A stretch of DNA of 64,000 nucleotides, taken from NCBI GenBank assembly GCA_963580455.1, contig OY756961.1, positions 23,913,001 through 23,977,000 of the forward strand. The letters run 5' to 3'. Position numbers and translations under genes: made by a program. Below are positions 10,501-21,930 of this stretch, piece after piece. Numbering within the stretch: position 1 is the first letter of the stretch; every line of letters begins with the position of its first letter. The notes beneath the pieces are model-generated. The model worked only from the letters and a program-made list of their open reading frames with translations, had not been told where the DNA came from and ran no database searches. This DNA is from Euonymus europaeus (lineage: Eukaryota; Streptophyta; Magnoliopsida; Celastrales; Celastraceae).

Positions 10501-13500
10501 GTCCTCTTCAATTGCTATTCTCCTATACAAATTCACTCAAGTTTCTCCTCACCCCTGCATCGCTACATGTACGTTGTAAATGCACATACCATCTTAAACG
10601 GTTTTCTCGCAACTTATCTTCAATTGATATTAATCCTACCTTAGATCTAATAATCTCATTTCTTATCCAATATTCCCTTGTGTGGCCACACATCCAATGA
10701 AGCATTTGTATTTCTCCTATATGCATTTTTTTGATATGTTGTTTCTTAAATCTTAATAATCCAACACTTAGAACCATTCATCATCGTGGGTCGTATATCC
10801 AACCTATAGACTTTCCCCTTCAACCTTACAGGAATCCGTAGGTCGTATAAAATCTCGGATACACTCCTCCACTTCATCCACCTGTTTTTAATCCTGCCCT
10901 CCCAAAAGAAAGTGAATCCACTTAAGCTATTCTTGTTCTAATGACAGAAGCTGATTCAAGCATTCCCCTTGAGATGAGATCAACTACTTTTAGAAATATG
11001 ATACCACCAAAGTCAAGCAGCACTGACTTGTTACACTGAATATAATCACCTGAGAGCTGATTCGATGGGAACCCTATGAATGCCATTTGAGGATGAAGGT
11101 TTAGGTGCTATTAAAAATGCTATCCCATTTGTCAATTCTTTTCTTAAAACTTGTATGATAAAAGAAAAATCCTGACTCCTAACTCGATTTGAGACTCCAT
11201 TACCCACATGCCACCAAAGTCAAGCAGCACTGACTTTTTACACTGAATATAATCACCCGAGAGCTAATTTGACGGGAACCCTATGAATGCCATTTGAGGA
11301 TGAAGGTTTAGGTGCTATTAAAAATGTTATCCCATCTGTCAATTCTTTTCTTGATAACTTGTATGATAAAAGAAAAATCCTGACTCCTACCATGCGGCAA
11401 TATCTCTTCAATCCTTTAGCTACATCTTCACCAGTGTCTCCGTCATCATGAAAAATCGAGCCAATATATTTAAAAACCTTACTTTTTGTTATATCTCTCT
11501 CATCTAATTCAATCATTTGTTTGTTCACTTGACTGCTCTTACTAAACTTACATTTCATATATTATATGTTTTCGTCCTATTTAATTTATATCCTTTAAAC
11601 TCTTGTCTCCACATCTCGAGTCTGGAGTTAACTCCCAATATTATCTCATCCAAAAAAACTATATCATGAGCAAAAAACAAGCATAAAGATATGTTGTGTG
11701 AGTTCATTCATCGCTATAACAAATATGAATGGGCTCATTAACAACAGCAGGTACAAAGCTATAGTGATGGAGAACTCCCTTGTAACTCCTTCATTTGTAG
11801 TAAGACTAGTTACAGCTGTTTCATACATATCCTTGTATTCCTTGATCATAGTAATATAACTAATCGAGACTCCCCTTGATGCAGTGGGCCCACCAGAGCC
11901 ACTCATTCGTGGGCATAGTGGCTGTCAACCCCTCTTGGGCCTAGCCCACTAGCATCAAGTCTACAGGCCCTCACCCCCAACCCCAATGGTCTTCGCACCT
12001 TTCCAAGCACGACGGGTTGCTCATGCCAGGATTTGAACCCTGAAACGCTTTAAACATTTGGCCTGCAGACTAACATGCTAACCATTGAGCTGCAGGTCTG
12101 ATGCTAGTGGGCTAGGCCCAGGAGGGGTTGACAGCCACTATGCCCACGAATGAGTGGCTATGGTGGGCCAGCCGCATCATAAAAGGCGCGTTTTATGATG
12201 TAGCGGGCCCACCAGAGCCACTCATTCGTGGGCATAGTGGTTGTCAACCCCTCCTGGACCTATCCCGCTAGCATTAGGCCTGGTGGCTGTCACCCCAACG
12301 TAATGGTTTTCGCACCTCTCCAGGCATGTTGGTCTGCATGCCACATGTTTAAAGCATGCCATGGTTTAAATCCTGGCATGAACAATCCGTCGTGCCTAGA
12401 AAGGTGCGAAGACCATTGGGTTGGGGGTGACGGCCTGCAGGCTTGATGCTAGTGGGCTAGGCCCAGGAGGAGTTGACAGCCACTATGCCCACGAATGAGT
12501 GGCTCTAGTGGGCCCGCTGCATCACCCCTCTTCTTTAAAATCAACCATATTGCTTCCTTAGGCACCCTATCAGCAATGAAAATGAAAGGTACAAATAAAA
12601 TGGCAAAAAGAAGATCAGATATTCAAAGAAAAAAGATAGCATGAGAAGCTACATAAGCATACATGTCAATGGACATCTTTTTCATAATTTCTAAAATCCG
12701 ACTACTTTACTTTTCAAGCGTTTGATCTACCACAAACACAAGGGCACTCGTAAATATCTTCAGTTGGTAGCCCCATAGAAAAATGACAACTTGTGGCAGT
12801 ACATCGAGTTTGACCATGTTAAAATTTCAAAACTGTATCATAATAGACAGCCAATAAAATGCAATAATGTGCTCAATATAATACCAATATTTTAGTACAA
12901 TTTTATCAATAAAGCAATCTTTTCAAAAGCAGTAAGTTTCTGAGAGGATCAACCCCATTTATTTACAAGAAGACAATAAAGGGGACTAATTTTCTCTAGG
13001 AAGGGGCAAAAACTAAAGTTCGACAGGTCTAGCCACCCTTTGAAATGAAAATCTGTACAATGGAATTTACAAACTGAACATATTGGTAACAAAACATCTC
13101 TGGTTATTATAAAATAATGATTTTCCACAAATGGATTTGTTATAACATAGGGTTTATGCATTCCATCGCTATAAAGGCACTTCAACCTTGATCATGTTTT
13201 TCATAAGAAAGAAATGACATTTTTTTCGAATGCAAAAGAGATTTAATTGATAGAAGAAAAGCGCAAAGAAGAGAGAACAGAATATTACAATGGTTTAAAA
13301 TAATGCTCTCAAAGAAGTTCATACATGCATCTGATGTCCAGAATCATTTTTTTTCAATAATATTAAAATGGTTTAAAGTTTTGATGACTACAATGGAGGG
13401 GGAGAGGGGTGGATGATTAAAATTTCTTGTCAGAGTTAAGATTGAAAAAGTTGCTTAGCGAATTTGGTTGTGAGAGTCACTTTGTTAAGACATATATAGA

Positions 13501-14244
13501 GTCATAGAGAGTGATTGTTATCGAGGGATAAGTAAAAGGAAGTATCGCATATACTTTAAGAATATGTGTGTGTACACAGATATTATAAATTAACAAAAAA
13601 AGTAACAAACTCCTTTACACACACACACACACACAAAAAAAAAAAAAACACTTGTAACACAAGGCTTCCAAAATGGCGGTGGGATCCAACAAGAATAGAA
13701 GTATACAATTACAACGTTACTCCAAAATTAAGGAGAGGTTGCTCCTGTAGTTTGAACCTGTAATGTCTAGGTTAGAATGAAAGCAACCATATTGAGTGTA
13801 GTTGCTCACAGGTAAAAGATGACTGAATTAGCTCATCTGCCAGCATAATTGCCAAGTTATTCTCATTTAAACTCTGCAACACATGCAAGGATACCAGAAG
13901 CTAGTATAAATCATAAGAATTTCATACGGTCGCCTACACCAAAGGAGATAAGAAACCTGTGACTAAACTAAATCTTCAATTACACACCAAAATCATAATT
14001 CATTCATTCCAGTAACAATAAACAAAACCTAAATAGCTACACTCTTTCCCTCATTCCATTCACTTCTTCCATCGTCACAGACACCACCTTTGCCAGTTGT
14101 AATCTTATGCTTATACGAGACTCATATATTCGAAATTTCAAAACTATTTCTTTGGTGCCCAACAATTTCCCCTTTAGTGCGAACATTTTAAGAGAATTGG
14201 GAATCACAGTGACCAAATCCTAAATCTGCTCTCTCCCTCCCTCG

Positions 14245-14277
<33 letters not shown>

Positions 14278-14627
14278 AACCGGCAAGTGATTCAAAAGAA
14301 AAAGGAATCACATCGAAATTTGCATTTCTCAAAGCTACATTCGAAACAGATAGCAGAAGCAAGAGATACAAACAAGCTAGACCCAAATGATCTGAACGCA
14401 GTAAAAAGACTCAACAACAAAAGGCTAAACGCAGAGCCGACTTACATGAATTTGGTTCCCAAAGCTTTGTGAAAAGCCTTGAGCTTTTCCCAGAAAAGGT
14501 CCGAGCTTTGAGCAATCTCCTCATACTTGGCCTCCACTGGAGGGTAAGAAGGCGTATTGTGGCCATTTTGGGTGTCACTGTTCAATGATAAGACTGTAAT
14601 AGAAGTTTGGTCAGGCGTAGTAGACAT
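7585..14627 (-). CDS. ARID and HMG-box DNA-binding protein (HMGB10/HMGB15-like)
   Basis: Six exons, minus strand: 14446-14627, 9945-10023, 9339-9489, 9160-9243, 8062-8423 and 7585-7680; together 954 nt, 317 residues. All phases fit. The ARID domain (about residues 35-140) spans exons 1-3, with SDLFWEKLKAFHKALGTKF, VGGKALDLHHLFIEVTSRGG and ASFVLRKYYLSLLYNFEQ. A basic stretch SRRRRKRSR precedes a single HMG box (about 240-305) beginning LPKSNRSGYNFFFAEH. This order and length match the plant-specific ARID-HMG family, nuclear proteins that bind AT-rich and bent DNA. The start is the Met of MSTTPDQ; an upstream in-frame ATG at 14756 gives a less likely extension. Exon 1 ends inside the Met codon (AT|GTAAGT). 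The exon 3 donor is CAG|GTTCAA, a weak consensus. Intron 1 is 4.4 kb and full of repeats. Confidence 0.93.
10896..11407. repeat. Insert with 207-bp internal tandem duplication inside the LINE
   Basis: The LINE reading is broken between its GDTGEDVAK-like part (about 11420) and the WMKWRSVSEI part (about 10890). The flanks share TTTAATCCT/TTCAATCCT, possibly a 9-bp target duplication. Within the insert, 11004-11210 and 11211-about 11396 are near-identical direct copies (offset 207 bp). No terminal inverted repeat or protein was seen. Confidence 0.6.
11877..12524. mobile_element. 648-bp foldback element with tRNA-like pol III boxes
   Basis: Two hairpin halves, A (11877-12179) and B (12196-12524), meet at a small palindrome (12180-12195). 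Each half is bounded by inverted arms of about 81 nt that start TGATG(C/T)AG(T/C)GGGCCCACCAGA, so four arm copies are present, and the outer ends of the whole unit also pair with each other for roughly 190 nt. A 5-bp duplication CCCCT (11872-11876 and 12525-12529) flanks the unit; removing the unit plus one CCCCT makes the host LINE frame continuous. Half A carries, on minus, an A-box-like TAGCTCAATGG-type motif (about 12097-12083) and a B-box-like GGTTCAAATCC (12040-12030), as in tRNA-derived SINEs. No protein is encoded. Confidence 0.85.
12586..14445. other. Remainder of ARID-HMG intron 1, with microsatellites
   Basis: Intronic DNA without a recognised gene. It contains a CA repeat running into an A-tract (about 13616-13650), a CT repeat (about 14229-14278) and a possible minus-strand LINE tail near 13210-13300 (T-run start, AATTAAATCTC-type end on minus). 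Reading frames here are low-complexity and not believed. Confidence 0.5.
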
Positions 14628-16382
14628 ATTTAGACAGAAAGGTAAAGATTTGAGGGGGAGAGATTTTTCCAATCTATTCTGGCCGTGTATTGATAACAAC
14701 TTTAGCTCTAAATATATGCCCTTAAACCTTATAAATAGCCTATTAATACCATTCAATTTTCTAGTTGAAGCTCTCCAAGGGATAAACTCGCAAGTCGCAA
14801 GACCCCATTTTTAATGATTTTTAAAAAGAAATCTGGGATAAAGAAACAAATAAAAATTAGGTCGAAGATAAAAACAAGAGGTTATTAGGTTGGATCATTT
14901 CTCATGAGGGTACAATGTAAAATATAAATAAATACTATTACTTTTTTTATTAAAAGGAAAGATGAGTACTTGGATACAGGATGTGTATTGGTTTTATTAT
15001 TATATAGCAAAAATATTTTTCTTTTCTGGCTCAACTTGCAAAAGTTATCCACATTTCCCTTTGTAATGACTAATTAGTTCTTTTTTTTAACAAAATAATT
15101 TAATGAATTTTGTGGCTGTGGTATAAAAGTCTCATTTTTTTGAATAATTTAAGGTCAAATTTTTTTTTTAACTCTTATTCAGAGTAGGAGGATTGTTGTC
15201 AATTGTCATGTTACCTTAACATCTTTACCAGTTCTACTAAGAAATTTAGTTGTACTCTCATTATTTAATCAGTTAATAGTCATCTTCAAATAAATTGTTT
15301 AATAAGACAAGGAGAGAAGGTTGGTGGTGGATGCAGAATCGACTTTATCACTTAAATAAAACAAAATATCCATCAGCTCTTGGAGTATCAAACGGTTTCT
15401 CTCTTGTTCTTCTTCTTTTGGTACATATAATGTTCCCTTTTGTACATAATGCTTTCTGACTGAGCAATCTCCATGGTTTTACTTTTCAAGAAGCAAAAAA
15501 AGAAATTCCTTCATATTTTCGCAGTCAATGATGGGTTTTCCCTGGTGTTAGTGATCTTGCAGGTTCTGGATTCTGTGGTGGTGGTGATGGGTCTAAGACC
15601 ATGGACAGATATGATGGAAAGTGAGAGTTTCTGGTGTTTTGTATTGGGGGTGTAATGGTGAACAAGGCGGAGGACGGAGGAGGATGTTGCCATTTTCTGG
15701 TGGAGTCGAAACTTGAAAAAGGTAGATAAAAAAACTGTTAATTGTGATGAGATGTAAGTATAGATATATAGATATACAATTTCAACTAGAGGTGGTGAAG
15801 AACTTTGTGAAGATCGGAATTGGGGAATAAAAATTTTGGAGACTGGGTTGGCTTTTGTTTTATTGGTTCATTCTGCTTAATCTTCTCAACAAACTGTAAA
15901 GAGACTCAGAAATGTAAGTGATTAAGAGCTAGCTCCATGACTAAAGGAGGTTATGATATCAACAATCATAGAAGAAGAAGTTCTCTCGTTTACAATCTAA
16001 CCTGCTTACAAGCTTTATCGACAATAACTAACAGAGAAAACCAACTTTGATCATTGATGACACTTGAATACAAAGATAGAAAACAGTCATGAAATTGTCT
16101 TCTTCCTCAAAGAGGCGAGAGGTTTCAATACAAATTCTCTCCTTTGCATAATAAAAGTACTTCAAGCCTTCTGTACAACAACTCCCCTTTCACACAGCTT
16201 AGGACAACCCAACAACAATGGCTTTATGGCACCAAGACTAAAGAACCTACAATTGCACATCATGTACACCTAAAACCATCTTCTAATGCATGCTATATTA
16301 TTGGGGCTTCTCAATTCCACTACATAATGTAAAACCAACCAACCAACCACACAAACGTACCTGCAGATTACACCATTCGGAC
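14628..16382. other. Intergenic region between the ARID-HMG and WD40 genes
   Basis: It holds the ARID-HMG leader and promoter (from 14628) and the long 3' flank of the WD40 gene (up to 16382). A 60-codon reading frame exists on each strand at about 15473-15693, but neither has a recognised domain or splice context, so no gene is called. Confidence 0.5.
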
Positions 16383-19078
16383 TCAAATTAGAGAATCCAT
16401 GTATGAGTAATTCCGACAGCGACCATACTCAAGCAGGCCACCATACGTACGATCCCACACTCCAATAAAAAGCGACTCTGTGTCTGGACTGAACGATATG
16501 CCAGATATCTCCCCAAAGAAATCGATTTCCTGCTCTTTTTCATAACCACTATTGGTATCATAGACATGCACAAAATCAGCCGGCTCAGCCATTGCCATAT
16601 ATCGACCATCGGATGTGTAACGAATGGACCGAACAGCTCCAAGGTTGCCTTTCAAAACAGCGAGTGACTTTTTCAGGTTCCGAACATCCCAAATTCGGCA
16701 GGTTTTGTCCTGGTTCCCTGTAGCAAAGGTGACTCCATCTGGATGCCATGCTGAGGCAAATGAGAAATCTAAGTGCCCGCACAAGGGCATGACTGTCTGC
16801 AAATATTGTCAACATCAATCAGAACATATTTCTGTTAGCATTGTTGACAAAGGTATCAGAGCAGTACCTTTCCAGTACTAGAATCCACCAACATACCATC
16901 TGGGTTGTCTCCCACAATTATAAGGAGTTTACCATCCGGACTCAGAGAGGTATGCTGTAAATACAGCAAAGAGAAACATAAAGCCACAATCAAAACTTAC
17001 TAATATCACTGACAAAAAATGGACCTAGTTGGCTTTATACTCAAGCAAAATGTCAAGATAATCACATTTAACCAAGAAGAAACTCTTATAGAACAAAGAT
17101 TATTATATTTACTATCTTTATAGCTTTACTATAGTACAGAGTTAAAGTGCATTAAATGAACGAATAACATATACGGCTCATGGTTTGAACTTTGAAATCA
17201 GAGAGAGACAGTCTTTAGTAACTGTCTCTAATATGAGAGAGTTACCATATGTTTTAAGTGATTGAATATAGATGCAAGGAACTCACATTCACTGGCCAAG
17301 GAAAACAAAAATGCTTAGTGAGCTGATATTTCTCCATGTCAAAGTCTCTAACTCCACAGTCATTATTTGAAGCAGTGAAGTGAAGTGCACCACTGAAGAA
17401 TCAAACCAAAAAACTGTATCAGGTTTATCTTTAAAAGGAGCAATTCCATTTCCCATACAAGTACAAGCAAATACCTGGGGTTTCTATAGATGTCAACAGC
17501 ATTAGTGATGGCATTATCGTCATAAGTAGTCCGGGAACAAAAGCTAATGCCAGGCCGATCTAGGTGCTGCATTCAGTCAACAAAGAAAATTATTAACATT
17601 ACTGATTATGTACATTGTAAACCATTAAAATAATTCTGAACATGCAGAACAGTAGTACAATGATAATAGTTACAAAAAAAAGGAGAAGAAAGGCTTTCCA
17701 TCAAGTATCACTAGTTCTACATTGCCTTCTAATCGCCTGACATTGTATTGTTTCTTTTAAAAACACGATTACAGAACCGGGGATGGGACAGGGGAAGCCT
17801 TACCTTGCATATAAGTTCTCCTTGAGATCCTCCAGCAACTAGCAAATTTTCTTTTACTGCAAGAGTACTAACTTGGGTTTGCGAGAATCCTTCCAACAAG
17901 CTTCCAGCATGTTTCTGCGGAAATAAAATAAATTAATTCCATGGAAGTTGAGCACTTTAAAGACAGTGAAAAGTAACATATTCCGTTATATACAAGTCAT
18001 TGCAACAAGAATCACCTCTGTTGGTGCCACATGCCCGGAAACATTGAGAACTTCAGACCTTGTGCAAGTTAATGAAGACCAATGAACAGCAGTAAAATGA
18101 GACATAATGTAGACATCATGCTTCGATGTAGCCCAAACCAAGTTCCTCAACTACATTGCCAGAAAGAACATCGTCAATCAGTCAAACAACACAACTTTGA
18201 TGACAAACCGCCCACATACTTTCTGCATCATGCCCCAATCCCAATGAATATGATACTATTACTTTGTTTCAGGCACGATAAGAGGGTTCATTAGGTTTGC
18301 AAGATAAGAGAGAGAAAGAGAGAAAATGAACATCTAAGTTACCAAGTGTTCAATAACATAATCACCCAACAAATCAGGCACAAACTTGCACTCAGCTAAC
18401 CTGAAAATGAAGAATGGTTGATTTCACAGATCTTGAATTTCGTCTGAACGCATAGTATGAGCCACCTTTCTTAGTCACTTTACAGTCCTGCACAAAACAA
18501 AATAAGAATACAGAAAAACTTAATTACAATCCACATCCGGAAGTACTGCAGCACTTTCCAAGTGAAGAGCCTGTAGGTACATAGAGGAGGGGAAAGGTGC
18601 AAGGGATTGTTCAGAGATCATAGCATTTACCTTTCCTGACCCTTCTCCGGAATGAGGAATATTTTCGTAGTTCTTATATTGTTCTAGTCTAGTCTGTCTG
18701 TATTTCTCCCTTGTGATGCTAAGTCTATCCCAGGGAATTCCCTGAATATCTTTCCCATTTCTAGCTTCAGCAGCAGAAGTATCAGCTAATTTATTATTCT
18801 GCACCAGTGCAACAAACAAATAATTGAAATATATTGAATTGAGATGCTAAGATAAATTCTAGCTACGGAAAAAATAAATAATACTGATCATCACGAAGGG
18901 TTTGCCAACATAAAGCTAAGAAGAACATGTCACAGACCGAGTAGTCAAATTCATCAACATCAGAGTCTGAGCCACCCATATCTCTACCGCGAAACTCCTC
19001 ATCCATATCATCCTCTACATCTTCCATGTCATATTCCTCTGCCATATATTCAGCATCTTCTGCCTGGTCATGGGACAT
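16383..19078 (-). CDS. WD40-repeat protein, C2A9.03-like family
   Basis: Nine exons: 18938-19078, 18631-18798, 18401-18487, 18016-18150, 17804-17914, 17475-17566, 17287-17392, 16868-16954, 16383-16796; 1,341 nt, 446 residues, every phase consistent. The protein starts MSHDQAEDAEYMAEEYDMED, a very acidic N-terminus, followed by the conserved DIQGIPWDRLSITREKYRQT block, then WD40 blades including GHLDFSFASAWHPDGVTFAT, NQDKTCRIWDVRNL and FFGEISGISFSPDTESLFIG. This matches the plant family annotated as uncharacterised WD repeat protein C2A9.03-like (about 447 residues in Arabidopsis), probably a beta-propeller scaffold; its exact role is not established. A 5' UTR intron is likely: donor AAG|GTAAGC at about 19988 and acceptor TTGTAG at about 19100, with the leader exon near 19989-20045. 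The initiator chosen is the ATG at 19078 that gives the family N-terminus. Confidence 0.95.
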
Positions 19079-20719
19079 ATTCTCCCAACAATTCCACAAC
19101 TACAACATATAAGTTAAACAAGTTTCTCGTGAATCAGTATATTAACTCAGAAGATTTACCACTAACAACCTTATTAGTTGAAAGTAAGAACCAAGCAGCA
19201 GGGCCAGAAATGTGAACCCTCAAAGGCAACCTATGCTAAAAAATTTAACTGCAGAGAAATGTGCACGCTTTAATTGATTCTCAAACAACAAATTCTAATC
19301 ATTTCAACAAAGATTTATAGAAATTGATCACAAAATTAGTCATGCTTAGATTGATTCACGCACTTTCAAGATTCCAATAATTGCTTACCAAATACTAGCT
19401 CTTACATTCTATTTAACATCTTACCTTTGGCGCAACTACGATGGGGAATTACCGACCCGGAAAATTACACAATTCCAAGACAACATTTCCCACACACACA
19501 CCAAAAAAAAAAAAAAAAAAAACAAGAATGCTGCATCACAAATTCTGCTATTCCAGATGTTTCAGCTCCCCGTTTAAAAAAAATTCCCAAAGCAACCCAC
19601 AAACAATACATGCAAAAGCTCTAATTTTCTGCAGCAAAAACTTATCTTTCATTTTCGACTTCTCGAAATTTCAATATTCCAACCACCACAAAATCGAATT
19701 TGGTAAAAACCAAAAACCCTCAAAAGGGATTCATCCCTTTGCCCAACAATCAAAGCCACGCAACAAATATCGTCAGAGCTAAAAAAAGTCCATAAAAAAA
19801 ACACGAATTATTACAGCTAAGAAACTTTAGCAGACGATAGATCAATATGTGAAACAAAGCCCGTGCAAAGCGATGAAATGAAGACATAAACAGAGCAGCA
19901 GAGATCAAACAGGAGAACCCCAGATTCGTAGTTTTTTTTTTAATAAAAAAAAGGCACCTTTTCGCTATTTGAGGGCCAGAGGAGCTTACCTTCGATCTGC
20001 AGATCAAAAATTATCAGGAGCTGGATACCGTCGTCGGGGAATTTATTATACAAAAAATTCTATTACTAAAAAAAGAATAATAATAATTTAATTAATAATT
20101 TTGACGGTGAATGAATCGCGAGAAATTGAGAGGAACATAGGAAGAGAAGTTCGCATCTTTATCCGCTTTGAGTTTGGATGTAAAACGCCAAATAATACAC
20201 AGGCTTCTGTTGCCTGTTGGGCTTTGAGCTTGGATTCTAGCTTAATGAATGGACGCGACTCTTCAAAAGTGATGCCAACAAATAAGAAGACATTTGGTAC
20301 CATGAATGAGTCACAATCCGACTCGTGTGGGTGTGGGTGTGGGTGTGGGTTTATTACAAAATTCATTTAATAAAACGGATTTTCAAGAAATCAAATAGTA
20401 TGAGACGATACAGAAAGAATAAAATCGTGTGGATCAAATAGTGTAAGACAATCTAAAAAGATTAAAATCATGCGGAACTGATGTGAGGAGTGCATGAGAG
20501 TTTCAACACTAATGATGAATCCAGAAGGGCCAGTCTCATGTCCACCCATCTTAATACACAATGCAAATATGTATATATTGCTCTGTTTATGTACTCAATA
20601 TTCAATTAATCCTAATCTAGATGTCACTAGCCCCAATATTAGGGCAAATGTAAAGGTAGGAAATTAATGGGGGAGGGGATAATATATGGAAATGTCTTTT
20701 TTTTTTTGCTGTTGTAATT
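19079..20719. other. WD40 gene 5' UTR intron, leader and upstream DNA
   Basis: 19100-19987 reads as a 5' UTR intron with poly-A (19503-19522). Beyond the leader at about 20045 the sequence is intergenic. A four-fold TGTGGG repeat lies at 20327-20350. Reading frames across it on both strands are repeats of Pro-His or Cys-Gly and are not believed. Confidence 0.5.
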
Positions 20720-20850
20720 ATATTCAGAGATGTGTTTTGCTGATATGACTGAGTATGTGGCTTGACTTTTAAATAATATAAGTGGAAGTCAATATTAGTT
20801 TTAATGGAAAATGATTGAGAAATAAAATGTTAGTGACTTAACTTCTGGAT
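20720..20850. repeat. Diverged relative of the 6558 MITE
   Basis: Sequence such as GATGTGTTTTGCTGATATGA, GAGTATGTGGCTTGA and a following AATATTAGTTTTAATGG segment aligns in order with the interior of the element at 6558-6886. The ends are not clear. Confidence 0.45.
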
Positions 20851-21249
20851 AAAAAAAAATTATATTAGAAGATATGTTTTGTTATTTTCTCCCCCATAAT
20901 ATGATTCAATTTTTTCCGTAAAATTTCTTCATGTGGACATAAGAATTGAGCTAGGAATACGTTACTGATGTTAGGTGGTACAATCCCATGTCTACCACAA
21001 CAAATAGCCAAAATCAAACTTTGTTTGCAGTATAGCATTCTTGGAATGAAGCCATCTGGTCCGAAGGAATGAAGCAATAAGGTCAAAAAGATTTGATAAT
21101 AAATGTGAGATGAAGAAAATATATTCAAATAATGAATGCTTGATGATAAAATTCAGCATTCGTTGCTTGATAATTGATGTTGATACTTTCGGCCAACTTC
21201 TCCTCTAAATTGGAGATGTTATTTTTAGTGATAATTAAAAACTTGCAGA

Positions 21250-21930
21250 GAAGCGTAATATATGTAGAGAGAGAAAACATGCAAGGAGTTTAGAGAGAGA
21301 GAGAGAAAGTCCTAGGGCACTCCGAGCACCGAGTGGAGCTAGGACTACGAGGGCCGTCTCTCCTTCTGTTCACCTCCCCCGGGGGTTGTAAGGGGGTTTT
21401 GGAAATCTGTTGTGTTAAGCAAAAGTTTGTGACTTGCTTAACACACTCAACAGATTTCCCTCCTTACAACCATTGCCCGAGGTATGGAGCCACGTCAGTC
21501 AAGTATGGCAAGAGGAGAGAGCAACCTCTCTCCTCCGCTCAGTGGAGCCTATTTGTGAGAGTTTTATCTACAAATTGAAGCTATACAGTATTTGTATTGT
21601 GAGAAAGTGATCTAAGTGAAATTTATAATCTCATTTATATAGTGAAAGTTTTAAAAGACATACGGATCCCGCGATTTTTACATCTTTGAGAATTCTATAC
21701 GCTAAAATTATTTGATATTATTCTCATTGTTTTGTGTTCCTATTAAACAACTAAACAATCTTTGGAAATCGGTGGCGAACTAAGCTAGTTCGAGCACAAA
21801 CTCAGTTTTTACTCGACCGAGGTTGACCATGGTGTCATCTCTTGGAGATTTTGATAGGATTCCGATGGAGCAATTAGTGAAGTTGTTGAGGCCAAAGGAA
21901 GACACCAATTGTTCGTCTCTGATAATCGAC
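21250..21930 (+). mobile_element. LTR-retrotransposon fragment (LTR end plus leader, copia-like)
   Basis: GGATCCCGCGATTTTTACAT and the following TTGAGAATTCTATACG segment (about 21660-21710) resemble the R-U5 part of plant copia LTRs. They are followed by a leader and a short open frame beginning MVSSLGDFDRIPM at 21830. The fragment ends abruptly at about 21930 against an opposite-strand copia LTR. It includes a strong hairpin at 21384-21471. Assignment is by resemblance only. Confidence 0.4.
21384..21471. repeat. Long hairpin, about 30 paired bases
   Basis: The left arm (21384-21423: GGTTGTAAGG…GAAATCTGTTG…TGTTAAGCAA) and right arm (21434-21471: TTGCTTAACA…CAACAGATTTC…CCTTACAACC) are complementary apart from two small bulges, with a loop of about 10 nt. 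The size would suit a small-RNA precursor or a palindromic repeat; no family was recognised. Confidence 0.7.

Larger units (their letters stand above)
10352..12585 (-). mobile_element. Degenerate RTE-type LINE in intron 1 of the ARID-HMG gene
   Basis: Reading the minus strand from about 12585 to 10352 gives broken reverse transcriptase pieces typical of plant RTE LINEs: DRVPKEAIW at the far end, then a FAHD box where FADD is expected (about 11680-11640), then FKYIGSIFHDDGD (about 11480), then LRWYVHL and SRMLRW-like C-terminal motifs (10540-10770). The 3' end has the RTE hallmark CCGACCCCAAATTTTGGG followed by an ATG-repeat tail at 10353-10361. The 5' part of the ORF, with the endonuclease, is missing. 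The copy is interrupted by a foldback element (11877-12524) and by a second insert (about 10896-11407), and has stops and shifts, so it is dead. Confidence 0.85.

Noticed and set aside
11253..11558. 101-codon minus frame as a host gene
   Set aside because: It is part RTE LINE, part inserted repeat; not a gene.
12030..12097. A real tRNA gene inside the foldback element
   Set aside because: A- and B-box-like motifs are present but no consistent acceptor stem or anticodon arm was seen, so SINE-like is preferred.
12228..12446. 72-codon plus frame in the foldback element
   Set aside because: It spans hairpin arms and tRNA-like sequence; no protein family.
15473..15693. Two overlapping 60-codon frames
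   Set aside because: Opposite strands, no recognised domain and no transcript signals.
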